Source: Selaginella tamariscina (taxonomy: Eukaryota > Streptophyta > Lycopodiopsida > Selaginellales > Selaginellaceae). From it: DNA of 64,000 nucleotides. Below, piece by piece: positions 1 through 12,639 of the stretch. The translations under genes and the position numbers were made by a program. Position 1 is the first letter of the stretch. Each line of letters begins with the position of its first letter. The stretch is taken from the NCBI GenBank assembly GCA_003024785.1, contig PUQB01000195.1, positions 109,433-173,432 on the forward strand, written 5' to 3'. The notes beneath the pieces are model-generated. The model had not been told where the DNA came from. It searched no databases and worked only from the letters and a program-made list of their open reading frames with translations.

Positions 1-1241
1 GTGCAATTACATATTCCAAAAGCCATCACTCCTACAACCTTCAATGCTCTTATTGGTTCTATGCCCATGGAGGTGAAAGTTGCTCATGTTAATGGTATTG
101 GTCGTGATCAATAACAAGGATGAAAACGGTTGTCTTATTGGGCTTGTGGTGTACTTGGTCACACTTATCAGCATTGTGGTGATTTTGCAATTGGCAACCA
201 CCATACCCAGGTTGGCGTCCAAGTCAAAATCGATAGGTTACTTGTCATAACACTATCCCCCTCCCCTCAGCCATAAAAACTAAGAGTTAATTAGTGTTAC
301 AAGGGCTTTTGTACTACTCTGATCTACTTGAGTTAAGTGACTCCATCAAGTAAGAACTGTGACATTGCTATTATGGATATTGCTCATGTGGAAGCGGGAA
401 ACAAGTAGGTGTGTTGGGTACGGAGGCACCCAACACCTTTTCATCATCTCCTGGTCCTTTATGACTTCTTTTTGTTTTACCTCAAACTTCTTGCAAAGGG
501 TACATTATAAGATTTTGTATATAGTACCATTGTAATTATTTTTATTGATATAGGTTCTAATATTTTTTTGATTTCTGCTAATGTGATTACTTGTATATTT
601 TGATGACGGTGCCAAGGGAGAAGCTTTACATGTTTTGTATGGCAATGGATGTACTCATGCTGCTTTATCTAATTTGCTCAAGTACCCTTGCAATTTGGGA
701 CTTATGCAGATGAGTTGTAACTCTATGTATTTCATTAAATTTTGACATTATACTTAGGTGTACTTGGTTGGATGCATGTAAGGCAAGTTGCTAATTTGGG
801 CCTTGGTGGTTAATACTTCCAGGTTATTGACTTTTTTCTTTAGATAAAGTCCCTCTCAAGCAGTATGGAGCAATTTTATTAGTGTAATCATACATAAGCT
901 AGATGTTTTAGTAATTATGTCCTCGATGTCGAGGAACTCTAAAGATGTGTAAGTAGCAACTGAACCATCTCCTTCATAACAAGAGTTCTAACTATAACAA
1001 ATTGAAGAAGTATTCAAATCTTTTCTTTACAGATGTCACCTCTACTACTAAGGTTTGGACACAACACCGCATTCGGATAAGGGATGCTTTACCTTCTAAA
1101 GATGTTGTTCATGGTGGTTTCCAAAGAAATTGACCATCATATAGAAATGTGTGTTAAAGTTGTTGGAAAAGAAGTTGGTTTGGCATTCTTTGGCGTGGTG
1201 AATAAACCTTCTGGATCTAAGTGGCTCATAGTGGATTATCA
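1..1241 (+). mobile_element. Decayed Ty3/gypsy retroelement, left part
   Basis: Old, heavily broken Ty3/gypsy-like DNA read on the plus strand. Around 125-185 there is a degenerate gag zinc-knuckle-like stretch (WACG..GH....C). The end of the segment (about 1200-1241) runs into the start of a reverse transcriptase core, and that domain resumes beyond the young element that was inserted here. Many breaks; no LTR of its own is recognisable in the window, so the 5' end lies before base 1 or is lost. Family level (Ty3/gypsy) rests on weak matches. Confidence 0.5.
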
Positions 1242-1454
1242 TGTTAGGCACCTCTACGTACAATCTAGAGACCCTCACAATACCACCCGACCTCCCCCGA
1301 GCTGTCTCTAGTCTCCACACGCTGCTCTCCAAGAAAGGCTTCCAATAATAGTGTGCCCTTAATTCTCTCTTAGATCTAGGTATAGCTCCTTAGGAATATT
1401 CTAGCTTATACCTTTCTGGGGAATATTCTTTGATTCGTTATATGGGTCATAACA
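1242..1454 (-). repeat. 3' LTR of the young Ty3/gypsy element
   Basis: 213 bp, begins TGTTAGGCACC on the plus strand and ends GGGTCATAACA; matches 5852-6062 apart from a small length difference in a CT run. Confidence 0.95.
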
Positions 1455-1466
1455 ATCCTCCCCCAT
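1455..1466 (-). other. Polypurine tract
   Basis: Minus strand ATGGGGGAGGAT, purine-rich, directly abuts the 3' LTR, as expected for plus-strand priming in LTR elements. Confidence 0.8.
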
Positions 1467-4400
1467 TAGCAAGTCCTTGTCCTCAAGGGCAGTATAACTT
1501 ACTCAATTGGTCCTGTATCATTAGCCTCGTACATCCACAAAGAATCTACCCGGGACTCGTTCCTTGTGAGTACTCTCTTTAACTGGCTAACGTGAAACAC
1601 TGGGTGCACCCTCACTCCTTCTGGCAGCCGTAGTCGATATGCCACCTTACCGATACGCTCCAGAATCTCATAAGGACCTGAGTACCTGGGAGACAACTTA
1701 TCATTGCGTCCCTTCCGTAAGGCCACAACTGTGTTCCGCCTTACATGTGTGGCAAATACCACTCGGAGATATACATAATCCCCCACCTGGAACTCTCGGA
1801 AGCTTCTGTGCTCATTAGCAAACTTGATAGCTCGGCTCTGAGCTGCTTGTAAGTTCTTCTTGCACAAACTCTGAATGTTTTCAAGTTCAACACTCAGATC
1901 TTTAGCTTCCTCATCCATGTTGCCTTGAGCCTTCTTACTTGCTAAACCGAGCTCAAAAGCTGTCTTGGGATGTCGTCCAAACATAGCATAGTATGGACTC
2001 ATTCCAATGCCACTGTGCTGGCTGTTATTATAAGCAAACTCGAGTAATGGAATATACTTATCCCACTGACCTTCCTTCTGGTTAATAGTGCACCTTAGCA
2101 TATCTTCCAGAACTTGGTTCACCCTCTCTGTTTGCCCATCTGTTTCGGGATGATCTCCACTACACAGCTTAAGCTTCACTTCTATGCACTTAGAAAAGCC
2201 TCTCCAAAAGCTAGAAGTGAACTTGGAGTCCCTATCACTTACAATATCATCTGGAAATCCGTGGATAGGAAATACATGTTGTAAATACATCGTAGCCAGC
2301 TCGGATGCATTCACATTCTTCCCCAAGGGAACTAACTTGACAAACTTTGTCAACCTGTCCACAATGACCCACACCTGTTCATTCTGCCTCTGTGTCCTTG
2401 GCAAATGGGTGACAAAGTCCATAGAGATACTGCCCCATCGCCTGTCTGGAATAGGCAATGGTACTAATAGCCCACCTGGTTTCTCCCTGGGCACCTTTAC
2501 TTGCTGACACTTGTCACAAGTCCTGCAGTACTCTATGATATCAGCTTTCATATTCCTCCAGTAGAACCTCCTCTTGATCAACTCATACGTTTTCCTCCCC
2601 CAAAATGACCAGCCTCCGGGCGATCATGATGAAAATATAGTACCTGGTTGATCAAATGGTCCACACGAGGAAGGTACACACGGCCATTGTAGTACAAAAC
2701 CCCATCCTGAAATGAGAATGGTGGCTCTAGCTGTCCTGAGCTCCTGCACCTCGGCGTCTTGTGCTTGAGCATGTTGAACTACTTGGCTAAACTCACTGAC
2801 CGTCCTTGTTAATGCATTACATAAGCGTGTTTGGAATTCTCCCACTACTGTGGCTCTCCTAACGCGTGACAAAGCATCTGCCACCACGTTAGTCTTTCCT
2901 GCGCGATGCTCAATAGGAAATTCGCCAAACTCCATGAGCTTAACCATCCAGCGAGCTTGCCGAGAGTTTAACTCTTTCTGTGTGAACAGATACACCAAAG
3001 GCTTGTGATCTGTAAACACCTTGAAACTTGCACCATAAAGATAGTGCCTCCAAACTCGTAATGCATTAACAATAGCCAGTAGTTCTTGCTCATACGTTGA
3101 GTACCGTTGCTCTGCAGGATTCAAAGTACGACTCTCATAAGCAATAGGCCTTCCCTCTTGCATAAGTACAGCTCCAATGGCCACTCCACTTGCATCACAC
3201 GATACCTCATAAGGCTTAGAGGGATCTGCAATACATAAAACTGGTGCACGTACCAAAGCTTGTTTCAAAGCTTGGAAACTGCTCTCCTCTGAAGCACTCC
3301 ATGCAAAGGGAACGTCCTTCCTTAGCAACCTAGTTAACGGAGAAGCTTTCTTGGCATAATCCTTGACATACCGCCGGTAATAACCAGCCATGCCCAAGAA
3401 ACTCCGTAACTCTTGTGCATTGCTAGGAACTGGCCATTGCTCCACCACTGCCACCTTCTGTGGATCAGTCTTCACTCCACTTGGCGTCACAATGTGACCC
3501 AAATACTCCACTTCGCACTGAGCAAATGCACATTTGCTCTTCTTTGCATAGAGCTTGTTCTCCTCAGCAATTGAAGAACTCTCCGCAAATGCTCCACATG
3601 CTCCTTCATATTCTTACTGTAAATAAGAATATCGTCGAGGAAGATCTCCACAAAGTCATGCAAGTAGTCACCAAACACCTCAGTCATCAACCGAGTGAAT
3701 GTGGCTGGGGCATTTGTTAAGCCAAATGGCATAACAGTGAACTCAAAATGCCCGAAGCTAGTGTTGAAAGCAGTTTTGTAGATATCTGCCTCCTTCACAG
3801 CAATCTGATGATACCCGCTACGCAAGTCTATCTTGGTGAACACTCTGGCTCCACCGAGATGATCCATGATAGTATCCACACGTGGCATGGGCATCCTGTC
3901 CTTCACTGTTTGCTTGTTGAGAGCTCTGTAGTCTATGCACATCCTCATGGTGCCATCCTTCTTCCTGACAAGCAATACTGGTGCACCAAATGGAGACTTG
4001 CTCGGTTGTATGAAGCCATATTCCAATAGCTCCATCACTTGTCTCTTAACCTCTTGCTCCTCAGCATGGCTCAGTCGGAACGGCTTACGGTAAATGGCTT
4101 TCGTACCCTGTTCCAACACAATCTCATGCTCCACACCTCTTGCAGGTGGTAAGCCATGAGGTAGCTCAGGAGGGAAGACATCAGCAAATTCCTCAAGGAC
4201 AACTTGCACAGCAGCCTCGCCCAATGTGACATTAGAAGAATCTAACTCACGTATATACATCAGAAAGACTTGATCTTCTTTATTACGGAGATATTTCTTC
4301 AAAGACATAGTAGAAAGATACTTGTTTGGAGACTCAAGCCTTGTTCCAAACCAAGTGTCTTTCACTCCACTGTACTCAAGCTTCACTCGCTTGATGCTCC

Positions 4401-5836
4401 ACTTGATCTCAGGATCCACACGCTCCAGCCAGCTCATCCCAAGGATGAGGTCCACACGCGCTAGCTCCGCAAGGAAGAAAGTCTCCACCAGCTGAGTTTT
4501 GCCAACCGTCAGCTGTAACTCCTCCACACAAGCATTCCAGCTCTGTGTGACAGTAGCTGAGCCCTCAATCTCGTATTGAGGCACAGTCTTCATGGGCAAG
4601 CTGCACTCCTGCACTAACTTTGCTGATACAAAGTTATCGCTACTTCCGCTATCCAAGAGGATTCGCACTGGACGTTCACCAAGTCGTCCCTCCACCACAA
4701 TAGCACGTGTGTGTGGCTCCTCCCGTGCCATGCAGTTTACCTGTCGAGCAAGAACAGACAAAAATTTACCTCGTGGCTTTAGAACTATCTCCCTTGTGTT
4801 CCTCTCCACGCTCCATCTCCTGAAGCTTCTTAGGTGTCTCCTTGTCCTTGTCACCATTGAACCCCTTGCCCTTGGGCTTGTTCCTCCTGGACAATTGGCC
4901 TTCCAGTGTCCCACCTCTCCACACAGGTGGCAACGTTCACTATCAAACACCTTGACAATCTTCTTAGGCCGATTGTCGGTGCGATAAGAACTAGAAGCTA
5001 CCAGCTTGGACTTCGGCCTAGCACGATGGCTATTCCCTCTATACTCCTGGTGCTCACGAGGACTTGGAGAGGTGCTCCTACCACGCTTCTTGCCATGTCG
5101 CTCATTCTCCTTAAACACCTTATCCTCCTCATTTAGCAAGCGAGCATATTCGAACAGCTCCTCTAAAGTCTTGGACTGAATCACCGAGTTAAGATGTCTA
5201 CGCAAGTTAGCACTTCGCAGCCCATCTACAAAATAATCCTTCTGCTGGTTGACAGACACGTCAGGTACACGGCAAAGTAATTGACTCAATTTCTCAATGT
5301 AATCGTCCAAGGTCATCTTCCCTTGCTCTAAATGTCGCAATTCACGCCTTGCATGAGACACATCGAACCGAGGAGCATACTCCTTCTTAAATAGCTCAGA
5401 GAACTCCTCCCAAGTTGCAATCATCTCCTGGTGAGCTAACTGGCGCTGATTTCGAATGCGTGTCCACCACCTCGCAGCTTTATCCTTCAAGGCTACTGAT
5501 ACAGCTATCATAGCCTGCTCGGTAGTCTCCCTGTGCAGTGAGCAAGTTCGCTGCTATCTCAAGCCAACTCATAGCCTCATCCGCAGATTCTTTACCGGTA
5601 AAAGGTGGAACGCGAAGACGATCTAGCACCCTGCTCTTACCAGTCACGGTTCCTTGAGCAAGTTGATCTTCAATAGTATCCAACCGCTCACGAATCACCT
5701 CCAAGGAACCAGTCACGTACTCTTGAAATTGCTTGGAATCCTTCGCCATAGCGTATAATTCGAGCACGATTTCCTGGTTCGTCCACTCCTCATTGGTGTT
5801 GTCTTCTCCTTCCCACCGGTCACTCATCTCGAACCT

Positions 5837-5848
5837 CCTCCGATACCA
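5837..5848 (-). other. Primer-binding site
   Basis: Minus strand TGGTATCGGAGG lies 3 bases inside the 5' LTR. The usual plant iMet-type site is TGGTATCAGAGC, so this matches except at two positions. Confidence 0.75.
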
Positions 5849-5851
5849 AAT

Positions 5852-6062
5852 TGTTAGGCACCTCTACGTACAATCTAGAGACCCTCACAATACCACCCGA
5901 CCTCCCCCGAGCTGTCTCTAGTCTCCACACGCTGCTCTCCAAGAAAGGCTTCCAATAATAGTGTGCCCTTAATTCTCTTAGATCTAGGTATAGCTCCTTA
6001 GGAATATTCTAGCTTATACCTTTCTGGGGAATATTCTTTGATTCGTTATATGGGTCATAACA
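5852..6062 (-). repeat. 5' LTR of the young Ty3/gypsy element
   Basis: 211 bp near-identical partner of 1242-1454; it is the 5' LTR because gag begins next to it on the minus strand. Confidence 0.95.
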
Positions 6063-8130
6063 TATCGTCCCATAAATGTTATCACGGAACTCACAAGATT
6101 TGTTAGATCAATTTGGTAAAAAATATTGGCTTACTAAATTAAATCTTACTTAAGGTTACTAGCATATTCCTATGGCCCTAGAAGATATTCCCAAAATAAC
6201 ATTTCAAACTCCTTTTGGTTTATATGAGTTCTTTGTTATTAGTATCTGCTTATGTCATGTTTCAATGCATTATGAATAAAATTTGTGATGATGAGTTTTT
6301 GGAACAATTGCAAAGTACTTAGGTGACATCCTTATTCATACTGAAGTATTTTGAAAAGATCATCTCAACGAAGTAGCTCATGTGTTTGACCGTTTACAGA
6401 AATATGGGCTTAAGTTGAAGAAACCCAAGTGTGTTAAAACTACATATTTGGGGTACATGGTTTCTTGTGAGGGGTTGTGTGTGGATCCATCCAAGGTGGA
6501 GGCTGTGGCAAAATTTCCCCATCCAATGGGTTTCTTGGTAAGTCACATATTTAGGACATTGTATATCTTATTTTGGTGATATCAATGCTCCTTCGCAAGC
6601 CTTATTGCATGAGGATGTTCCTTTTGTCTGGATTAACAATTGTGAACTGCTTTTTTTAAGCTACAGAAGTATTTGACATCCCCTTAAGTACTTCATTATC
6701 TAGATTTTTCTTGTCTTTTTATATTACAGACAAATGCTTCTCCAATAAGTAGTGAAGTGCTAATGTAGATCAAAATATGTGACGAGTCCATTCAACATCG
6801 CACTATATTATCCCTCAAACGATGTTTGACCTCAAAGTCATACATTTGGAGCAAACCTTTTTCGAGCTACGATTTGCAACATGGAAGCAGGGGAGACACC
6901 ATCCCCCAGTGATTGTTGGCGAGTTCATGGAAGTTTCAAAAACAAGGTCTGTAGTGGGAAGTGAGAGCAACTTCATGTTCTTTAGCAATGCAGAAATAGA
7001 TGCATGATCACATTCCAAAAGTGTATGGGACTCATGGAGATACACATAAAGACGCTCAAAAGCCCACACTACAGCTAACACTCAAGATTTGAAGTACAAT
7101 AGTTGTGTATAGGGCCTTGCAATGCCCTACTCACATATGTAATAGATGCTGATGCTCTTTCTAAAGCTCTTTACAGTTATGGCTAATCAATTAAATTTCA
7201 CAATTCCATCTCTCATAAAGGTTTCAAGGGCCCAAAACACATATGCTTCGATTTAACCTATTCACTTGGATGACGGTGTAGTTATTTTGCTAGCACATAC
7301 GTTACACCTTCTTATACATGGTATCCTGCATCATATCATGATTCACCATTCTTTAGTGAACATTTTAATTATTAAAGAACTTTGAACAGTTTACAATGTT
7401 CATTTTACTAGTCAAATAAGTAATGAAATGTGATTTAGTATGTGCAAAGTTGTTCATTGTGTTAACCCTGTAACTCTTTACGGTCTACTAGTGCTTTAGA
7501 ATTTATACAAGTTAAACTTGTAATGGAATTTAATTGGTCCCTTCTCACTTTAGCTATAGGCAACCGATTATAATTTTAATAGATTATTTGACACATTAGG
7601 TGAAGAATAAAGCTTTACCAAATGCCATAGTTCATAATGTCGCTAATTTTCTACTCACTTGGGTAATTTTGTGCCATTCATGTTTATAATAGATTTTATC
7701 AGATAATGAACATGTATTTATTACTAAAATTTTAAAGGTTCTTACTTTACGAATAAGAATCCAACAATCTTTCACATCTTTCTTCCATCCATAAATAAAT
7801 GGGCTAATAGAGCATTTCAATATTAATCAGACTTTTAAATGTACAATTTTTAAATATATAAATCTTATCTAGAATGATTAAAATTAGTATTTGTGATACT
7901 TAGAGTTTGCATACAATATTGACATGTCTCCGTTTAAAACATTGTATGGGTGAGACTTGCAAATACCTCTAGAAATTAATTTGGCTTTTCACAAACTTAA
8001 ATATGCATAAACTCAACATTGAGAAACTTATTAGATCAAACTTTTACTTCATTACATGTTACCTTAACAGAACATTTAGGCCAGGCACAAATTCAACAAT
8101 AATAAGGTCATAATTCTCATCATGGCTATT
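6063..8130 (+). mobile_element. Decayed Ty3/gypsy retroelement, right part
   Basis: Continuation of the old element split by the young insertion. A reverse transcriptase palm/thumb fragment is readable at 6382-6530 (FDRLQKYGLKL, YLGYMVS). An RNase H-tail-like ADALSKAL is seen near 7150, and an integrase-end-like motif (MSPFKTLYG) near 7925. A separate RNase-H-like stretch lies on the minus strand (6815-7081), suggesting rearrangement or a second fragment. Many breaks throughout; no LTR found. Older than the nested element. Confidence 0.55.
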
Positions 8131-9025
8131 TCTTCATTTTATTATTTATGATCTTGCTTTTATATATTTTTTAGAACTTCACTAAAAAAGAGGTTTTTTG
8201 AAAATGGCTTGATTCTTAGATTATCATGTATAAGATGTTGAGTTTAGAGAAGCCCTTTTAATTACCTTTTATTTTTTTTATATAAAGTTTTTATGTCCTT
8301 TTGTGTATTTACTGTGTTGTGTCTCAAGGTTCCCATTATATAATTAATTAATTAATTAATTAAGACTTTAAAGTTATAATATATTTAAAAATAATTTGAT
8401 AGATGATAATCGTTAACTCTTTATTAATTAATCAATGTAATAAGAATTTACAGACCTATGTTTCAAATTCATGGTCAGTTCAAATTTATTAACATTAAAA
8501 AGAATAAGAAATTAGAATAGCTAATTTAATAGCTTTTTATATAATGTGTACATATATTTAGTAGCTGCCTTGCGCAAAGGAGTCTGGACATCCAAACGAA
8601 TCTCTAATGCAATTTATGTGGGCACACACACACAAGGTATGCATATAATTATAGTACACACACGGACAGACACACACACGCACACGTATGTGTATGTATA
8701 TATATATATATATCAGTCACTAAAGTAGCTCACATATAAAGATATTATTTAACTAATTGCTTTTAACATCTCTATTAATAAATTTATATTATCTAATTTC
8801 CCATTATTTTATCTATGTTATGATTCTAAGAAATATATTTATTAACTATGCCTTTTTGTTATTAAGCATAAGTGATATATCAACTCAAAATTTAAATATA
8901 CATGGATAATGGGATCAATCCCATACAAAAGTTTGCAAAATTTCGGTTATCAGTACTAAAAACTAAGAAAACAAAACTATATTTCCGCATCTAAACTGAT
9001 AGTTAGCTTACTTGAGTGGATATGC
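8131..9025. other. AT-rich intergenic DNA with microsatellites
   Basis: No gene seen. Contains a (TTAA/ATTA) run at 8341-8362 and a (CA)n followed by (TA)n tract at about 8620-8712. It separates the retroelement from the 3' end of the DUF789 gene. Confidence 0.6.
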
Positions 9026-12000
9026 TCAAGCATATGCCGAAGCATCAAAAGTGAAGGATATGCTGTAATCAAAACTTCCGTGCTGTGAAAACTCGTAGTC
9101 AGAATGCTTAGAGTCCGCTAATAATCCTCTCGAGAATATTTCTGCTGCCTCCTCCAAGCTCTCACATCGCTCCTTTGGTACTTCTATAAACCACTATTTA
9201 CCTATAAAAGACACAATATATTATGTTTCGTGTTACGTGTGTTATATGTATGAGGGAGAGAGAGAGAGATGTATTTTGCTCAAAAGAACATACACACCGT
9301 TAAAGTATATGAACATGTATATACATATACAAACATATCATATGTAGAAGCACAATGAATGAGGGAGAAAGATTAACCGTAAAGAAGAGTATATACATCA
9401 CACACATGGATTGTAGTACACACCAATTATATCTCCAGGCATTCACACACAAAGAGAGAGAGAGAGAGAAGAGAGACACCTCGCAGTTGTAAGTCTGGAG
9501 GCCGAGAACAGGAAGCGAGATGACGTCACCATCGGCTTGGAAGTGGGCGAGAGAATGATACGTGAGGAATGCACTACGGAAGGGACCATCTGGGATCTGT
9601 ATATTGGATACCATGCCACTGCATACCTGTTAACAATGCATATGAATTCGTGTCTGTGTATATGTGTGTGATATATGTATGCTTGTATACGTGCATACAC
9701 TCACGCAGACACATACACATGTATATGTGTACCATGAAGCTGCGTGGACGTTGCCTAGTAGCAAACGGTAGAGGACAGTGGGATCTCCTGGTCGTGCAGG
9801 AAGTTTCTTACCTTCAATGAGCTCGTGAACTCTAAAAATACCACTCGTAAGTATTTGTATACGTGCGCGTGCGTGCGTTTTGTGTACTATAAGAAGTAAC
9901 ATGCACAAATAACGATATCAATACATATATACAAATGCTAATTGTAAGCATTCACATGTGCAAGCATTACCTATGAGAAGTCAAACACACAGTAGAGAAA
10001 CATAACCTCAAATATAGTAGACTGATAAATCTATGACATAAATATGAAACATAGTCAGATAGAGATACATAGGAATGAATAAAAGAAAATATGTGTGTGC
10101 GTGCGTTATAATGTGATAACAAGAGTTTAACACACACGTGTGTATCTGTGCGTTCTAATGATACCATTAACTAGACAACGAATATATTAGAACCCACCTC
10201 TGCAGAAAAGGAAGTCGTTCTGCAGGCGGTGTAGTCTCAAATAACTCGTACACAAGCACCTTATCAGTCCCAAATATTCGTATAGCAGAAATATACGGCA
10301 CGAAATAAGCATCGTATATGTCGTCCCCGTTGCCACACGAACTCACTTTGATTCCACAAATGCTTGGCTCTTCATACCACTCCCACACTGTTTAATGTAA
10401 GTGTTAAAAGCATGAGAGAGAGATTTTAAAGCTTAAGCCCAAACCTGTTTTTAACGCGACTTTGTCTAAACTACTGCAGAATTTGAAGCTCCAACATGAG
10501 CATTTCTTTCCGTACTTTTCGTGCTGCGTATCCAAGTATTAGAACATATTTGCATTACCTACACAAAGTCGTTTATACAAAACTGTTGTATAATAATGTA
10601 ACGTGCACTTACTGCTCACATAGACACATGCTTTCATACCGTTACCTGTATAGCAGAATTGCATTCTATAGTCACATGCAAAGTGTATATCGTAGAGCCC
10701 TGTAATGGACCCGCCTCCGCTAAGTTAGTACACCCCTTGTGATAAGTAACAAGGCTGCGAACTCCTTTGCATAAGGGTTTCGAACCGAGAGTGCATTATA
10801 CATAGTAATGCATGTAGATGTAGTGTCATTATCATCATTATGGGATATAATCTCTCTCTCTCTCTCTCTCTCGTGCATGATAGCGCGGGCGTGCGTATTT
10901 AGATACATGCATGGATATCTCTATGAGCTGATAGTAATAGAGTTACCCACGATTTTCATATCCTGTATATGTTCGTGTGCCTGTGTGTGTATACATAATA
11001 TACACACATAACCTATTAAAATGGTAGTTAAAAATATCATTACAACAGTATATGGTATATTATATAACAGAGTCTAGATGGATGCAAATAAAGTTAAACC
11101 CATCGGCCACCAACGTTTCGATGTGTGTGCAACATTAACTACACACACCTAGTGCATACATATCTACAGACACATATGTTACCTGCTGAACAAAGTCCGT
11201 CTGACCATTCTGGGCTCTGCAGCCGCAAAAAACTTTTCTACATCAGCTGAAGGAGACGCCGTTGTTCTCCGTGCGATCGAACAGGCAGAGTTCATAGCTG
11301 CTAGAGTCGGCTGAAAGTCTAGCGGCTTTGTCTGATTCGTTTCATACCTCTGGAATGTCTGGGTTACTACACACGCGCGCGCATACGCACACGCACGACT
11401 TACAAAGAAGTGTTGCCTGTAGCTCAAAAGACCATCAGAAACTGTCCTTTGTATAGGAGACCCGTATGGAAATCGATCATTCTGTGCAAAATTCTGCATT
11501 TTTTCATGGATGTCATCCGACCCATCTGAAGATCGATCCTGTAGAGCAATACCCATGTTACAAATCCGCGTTTTTCTGTGTAGTCCGTCCGATCGATCGT
11601 GTAGAGAAACACCCATGTTGCGTATTTCGTCCGACGATCGATAGGTAGAGCAATACCCTTGTTGAAATTCTGCATCCCCCGAATTTCTTCATCGAAACCC
11701 GACCCTTCTGGAGATTGACCGGATGTGTCGGACTCGGACAGAGCAATGCCCGAGCTCAAGCTTCCCGTCTTGTTCTTCATTAAATTGGACCCAGCAAAGT
11801 TTTTCTTCATTTCATCCGACCCGTCTGTAAATCGATCGGATAAGCTCAGCTTTCCCGTTTCGTTCTTTGTTTCATCGGACCTATGGCCGGATAGAACAGT
11901 ACCCGAGCTCAAATTCCTTGTTTTGTTCTTCATTTCATCCGACCCATCTATAGACCGATCGAACCAGCTCAAAGTTCCCGTTTTGTTCTTCGTTTCATTG

Positions 12001-12614
12001 GACACATATGAAGATCGACGGGACAGGGATGGCATTGTGTTCTTCACTTCTGTAGACCGATCGGACAAACTCAAAATTCCCGACTTTACATCGGACTCGT
12101 GGAAAGATCGAGTACCCGAGCTCAAAAACCTCGTTTTGTTCTTCATTTCGGACAAGCTCAAAGTTCCCGTCTTGTTCTTCGTTTTATCAGACCCATCTGA
12201 AGGCCCACCGAACAGAACAATACCCTCCGTCTTGTTCACAAAATTTCCCATTTTGTTCTTCGTTTCCTCCGACCCACCTGTATATCGGTCTGACAAGCTC
12301 AAATTTCCTGTTTTGTTCTCGGAACCATCTGAAGTCCGACCGAACAAAGAAGCACCCGTGCTCAAACTCCCCGGTTTATTATCGGATAGACCCTTCACTT
12401 CATCGGACACAACCGGAGACCGATCAGACCGCTCCACTGACAACCCATTTGGAGATTGATCGGACTGGACAAGACCCAAGTGAGAATTTTCAGATTTCTT
12501 CTTCTTCTTCTTCTTCTTCGATTTCTGCACAGGAACCGTAGTGGGTGGTTGCTGTTCGTCCTGAGGACTGTTCTGCTTCGAACTCAGACGAAATGTCGTC
12601 ACGGGCACGCCCAT
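9026..12614 (-). CDS. DUF789 family protein with repetitive N-terminal extension
   Basis: Seven exons on the minus strand: 12614-11404, 11349-11183, 10473-10445, 10387-10198, 9831-9733, 9626-9480, 9193-9026. All joins use GT-AG sites and phases agree except for two apparent single-base losses, one near 11640 in exon 1 and one near 9600 where AWYPIYR is followed by IPDGP in the next frame. The C-terminal ~270 residues carry DUF789 landmarks: VWEWYEEPSICG, YFVPYISAIRI, ASWYAVAWYPIYR, IPDGP, FLTYHSL, and a closing ESLEEAAEIF helix before the stop. DUF789 is a plant family of unknown function. The first ~400 residues are not family-typical: a lysine run (about residue 40) followed by many imperfect repeats rich in K, T, S, D and G. 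The start ATG at 12614 is the first in-frame ATG. The two breaks could be consensus errors, or the gene may be recently inactivated. About 670 codons if intact. Confidence 0.8.
11600..12480 (-). repeat. Imperfect coding repeats in DUF789 N-terminus
   Basis: Within exon 1, roughly a dozen degenerate copies of a unit resembling K-N-K-T-G-x-L-S then D-R-S-x-G-S-D-E. Spacing varies, and the units are visible in DNA as recurring cores such as TTGTTCTTC(A/G)TTTCATC and GATCGGACAAGCTC. Predicted to be disordered and strongly charged. Both the +3 frame of the gene and the opposite strand stay largely open, which is typical of simple coding repeats. Confidence 0.8.
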
Positions 12615-12639
12615 TTGCGATCGGACTAGCAAATGTACA

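Larger units (their letters stand above)
1242..6062 (-). mobile_element. Young Ty3/gypsy LTR retrotransposon
   Basis: A 4.8 kb LTR element on the minus strand. LTRs (1242-1454 and 5852-6062) start TG and end CA and are almost identical, so insertion is recent. Flanks TATCA and TATCG look like a 5-bp target duplication with one difference. Order in element direction: 5' LTR, a primer-binding site resembling initiator-tRNA-Met type, gag with a CCHC zinc knuckle, aspartic protease ([11 protein letters not shown]), reverse transcriptase (core FLDDILIYS), RNase H (ending VVADALSR), integrase with CX2C zinc-binding end and DDE core, a G-rich polypurine tract, 3' LTR. The order protease-RT-RNase H-integrase defines Ty3/gypsy. 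No chromodomain is evident. Its coding region has a small handful of breaks, so it looks recently arrived but no longer whole. It sits inside the RT region of an older Ty3/gypsy relic. Confidence 0.93.

Noticed and set aside
1084-1332. Small overlapping genes in and near the LTR
   Set aside because: Both lie across the old retroelement and the LTR boundary and have no independent support.
6815-7081. Stand-alone minus-strand gene of 88 codons
   Set aside because: The translation is RNase-H-like and embedded in decayed Ty3 DNA; a retroelement fragment is more likely.
9443-9908. Several short frames of Cys/His/Tyr-rich peptides
   Set aside because: They come from GT/CA microsatellites in DUF789 introns or from wrong frames of its exons.
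11725-12459. Plus-strand 244-codon open frame
   Set aside because: It is the antisense of the DUF789 coding repeats; splice phases and domain matches support the minus strand.
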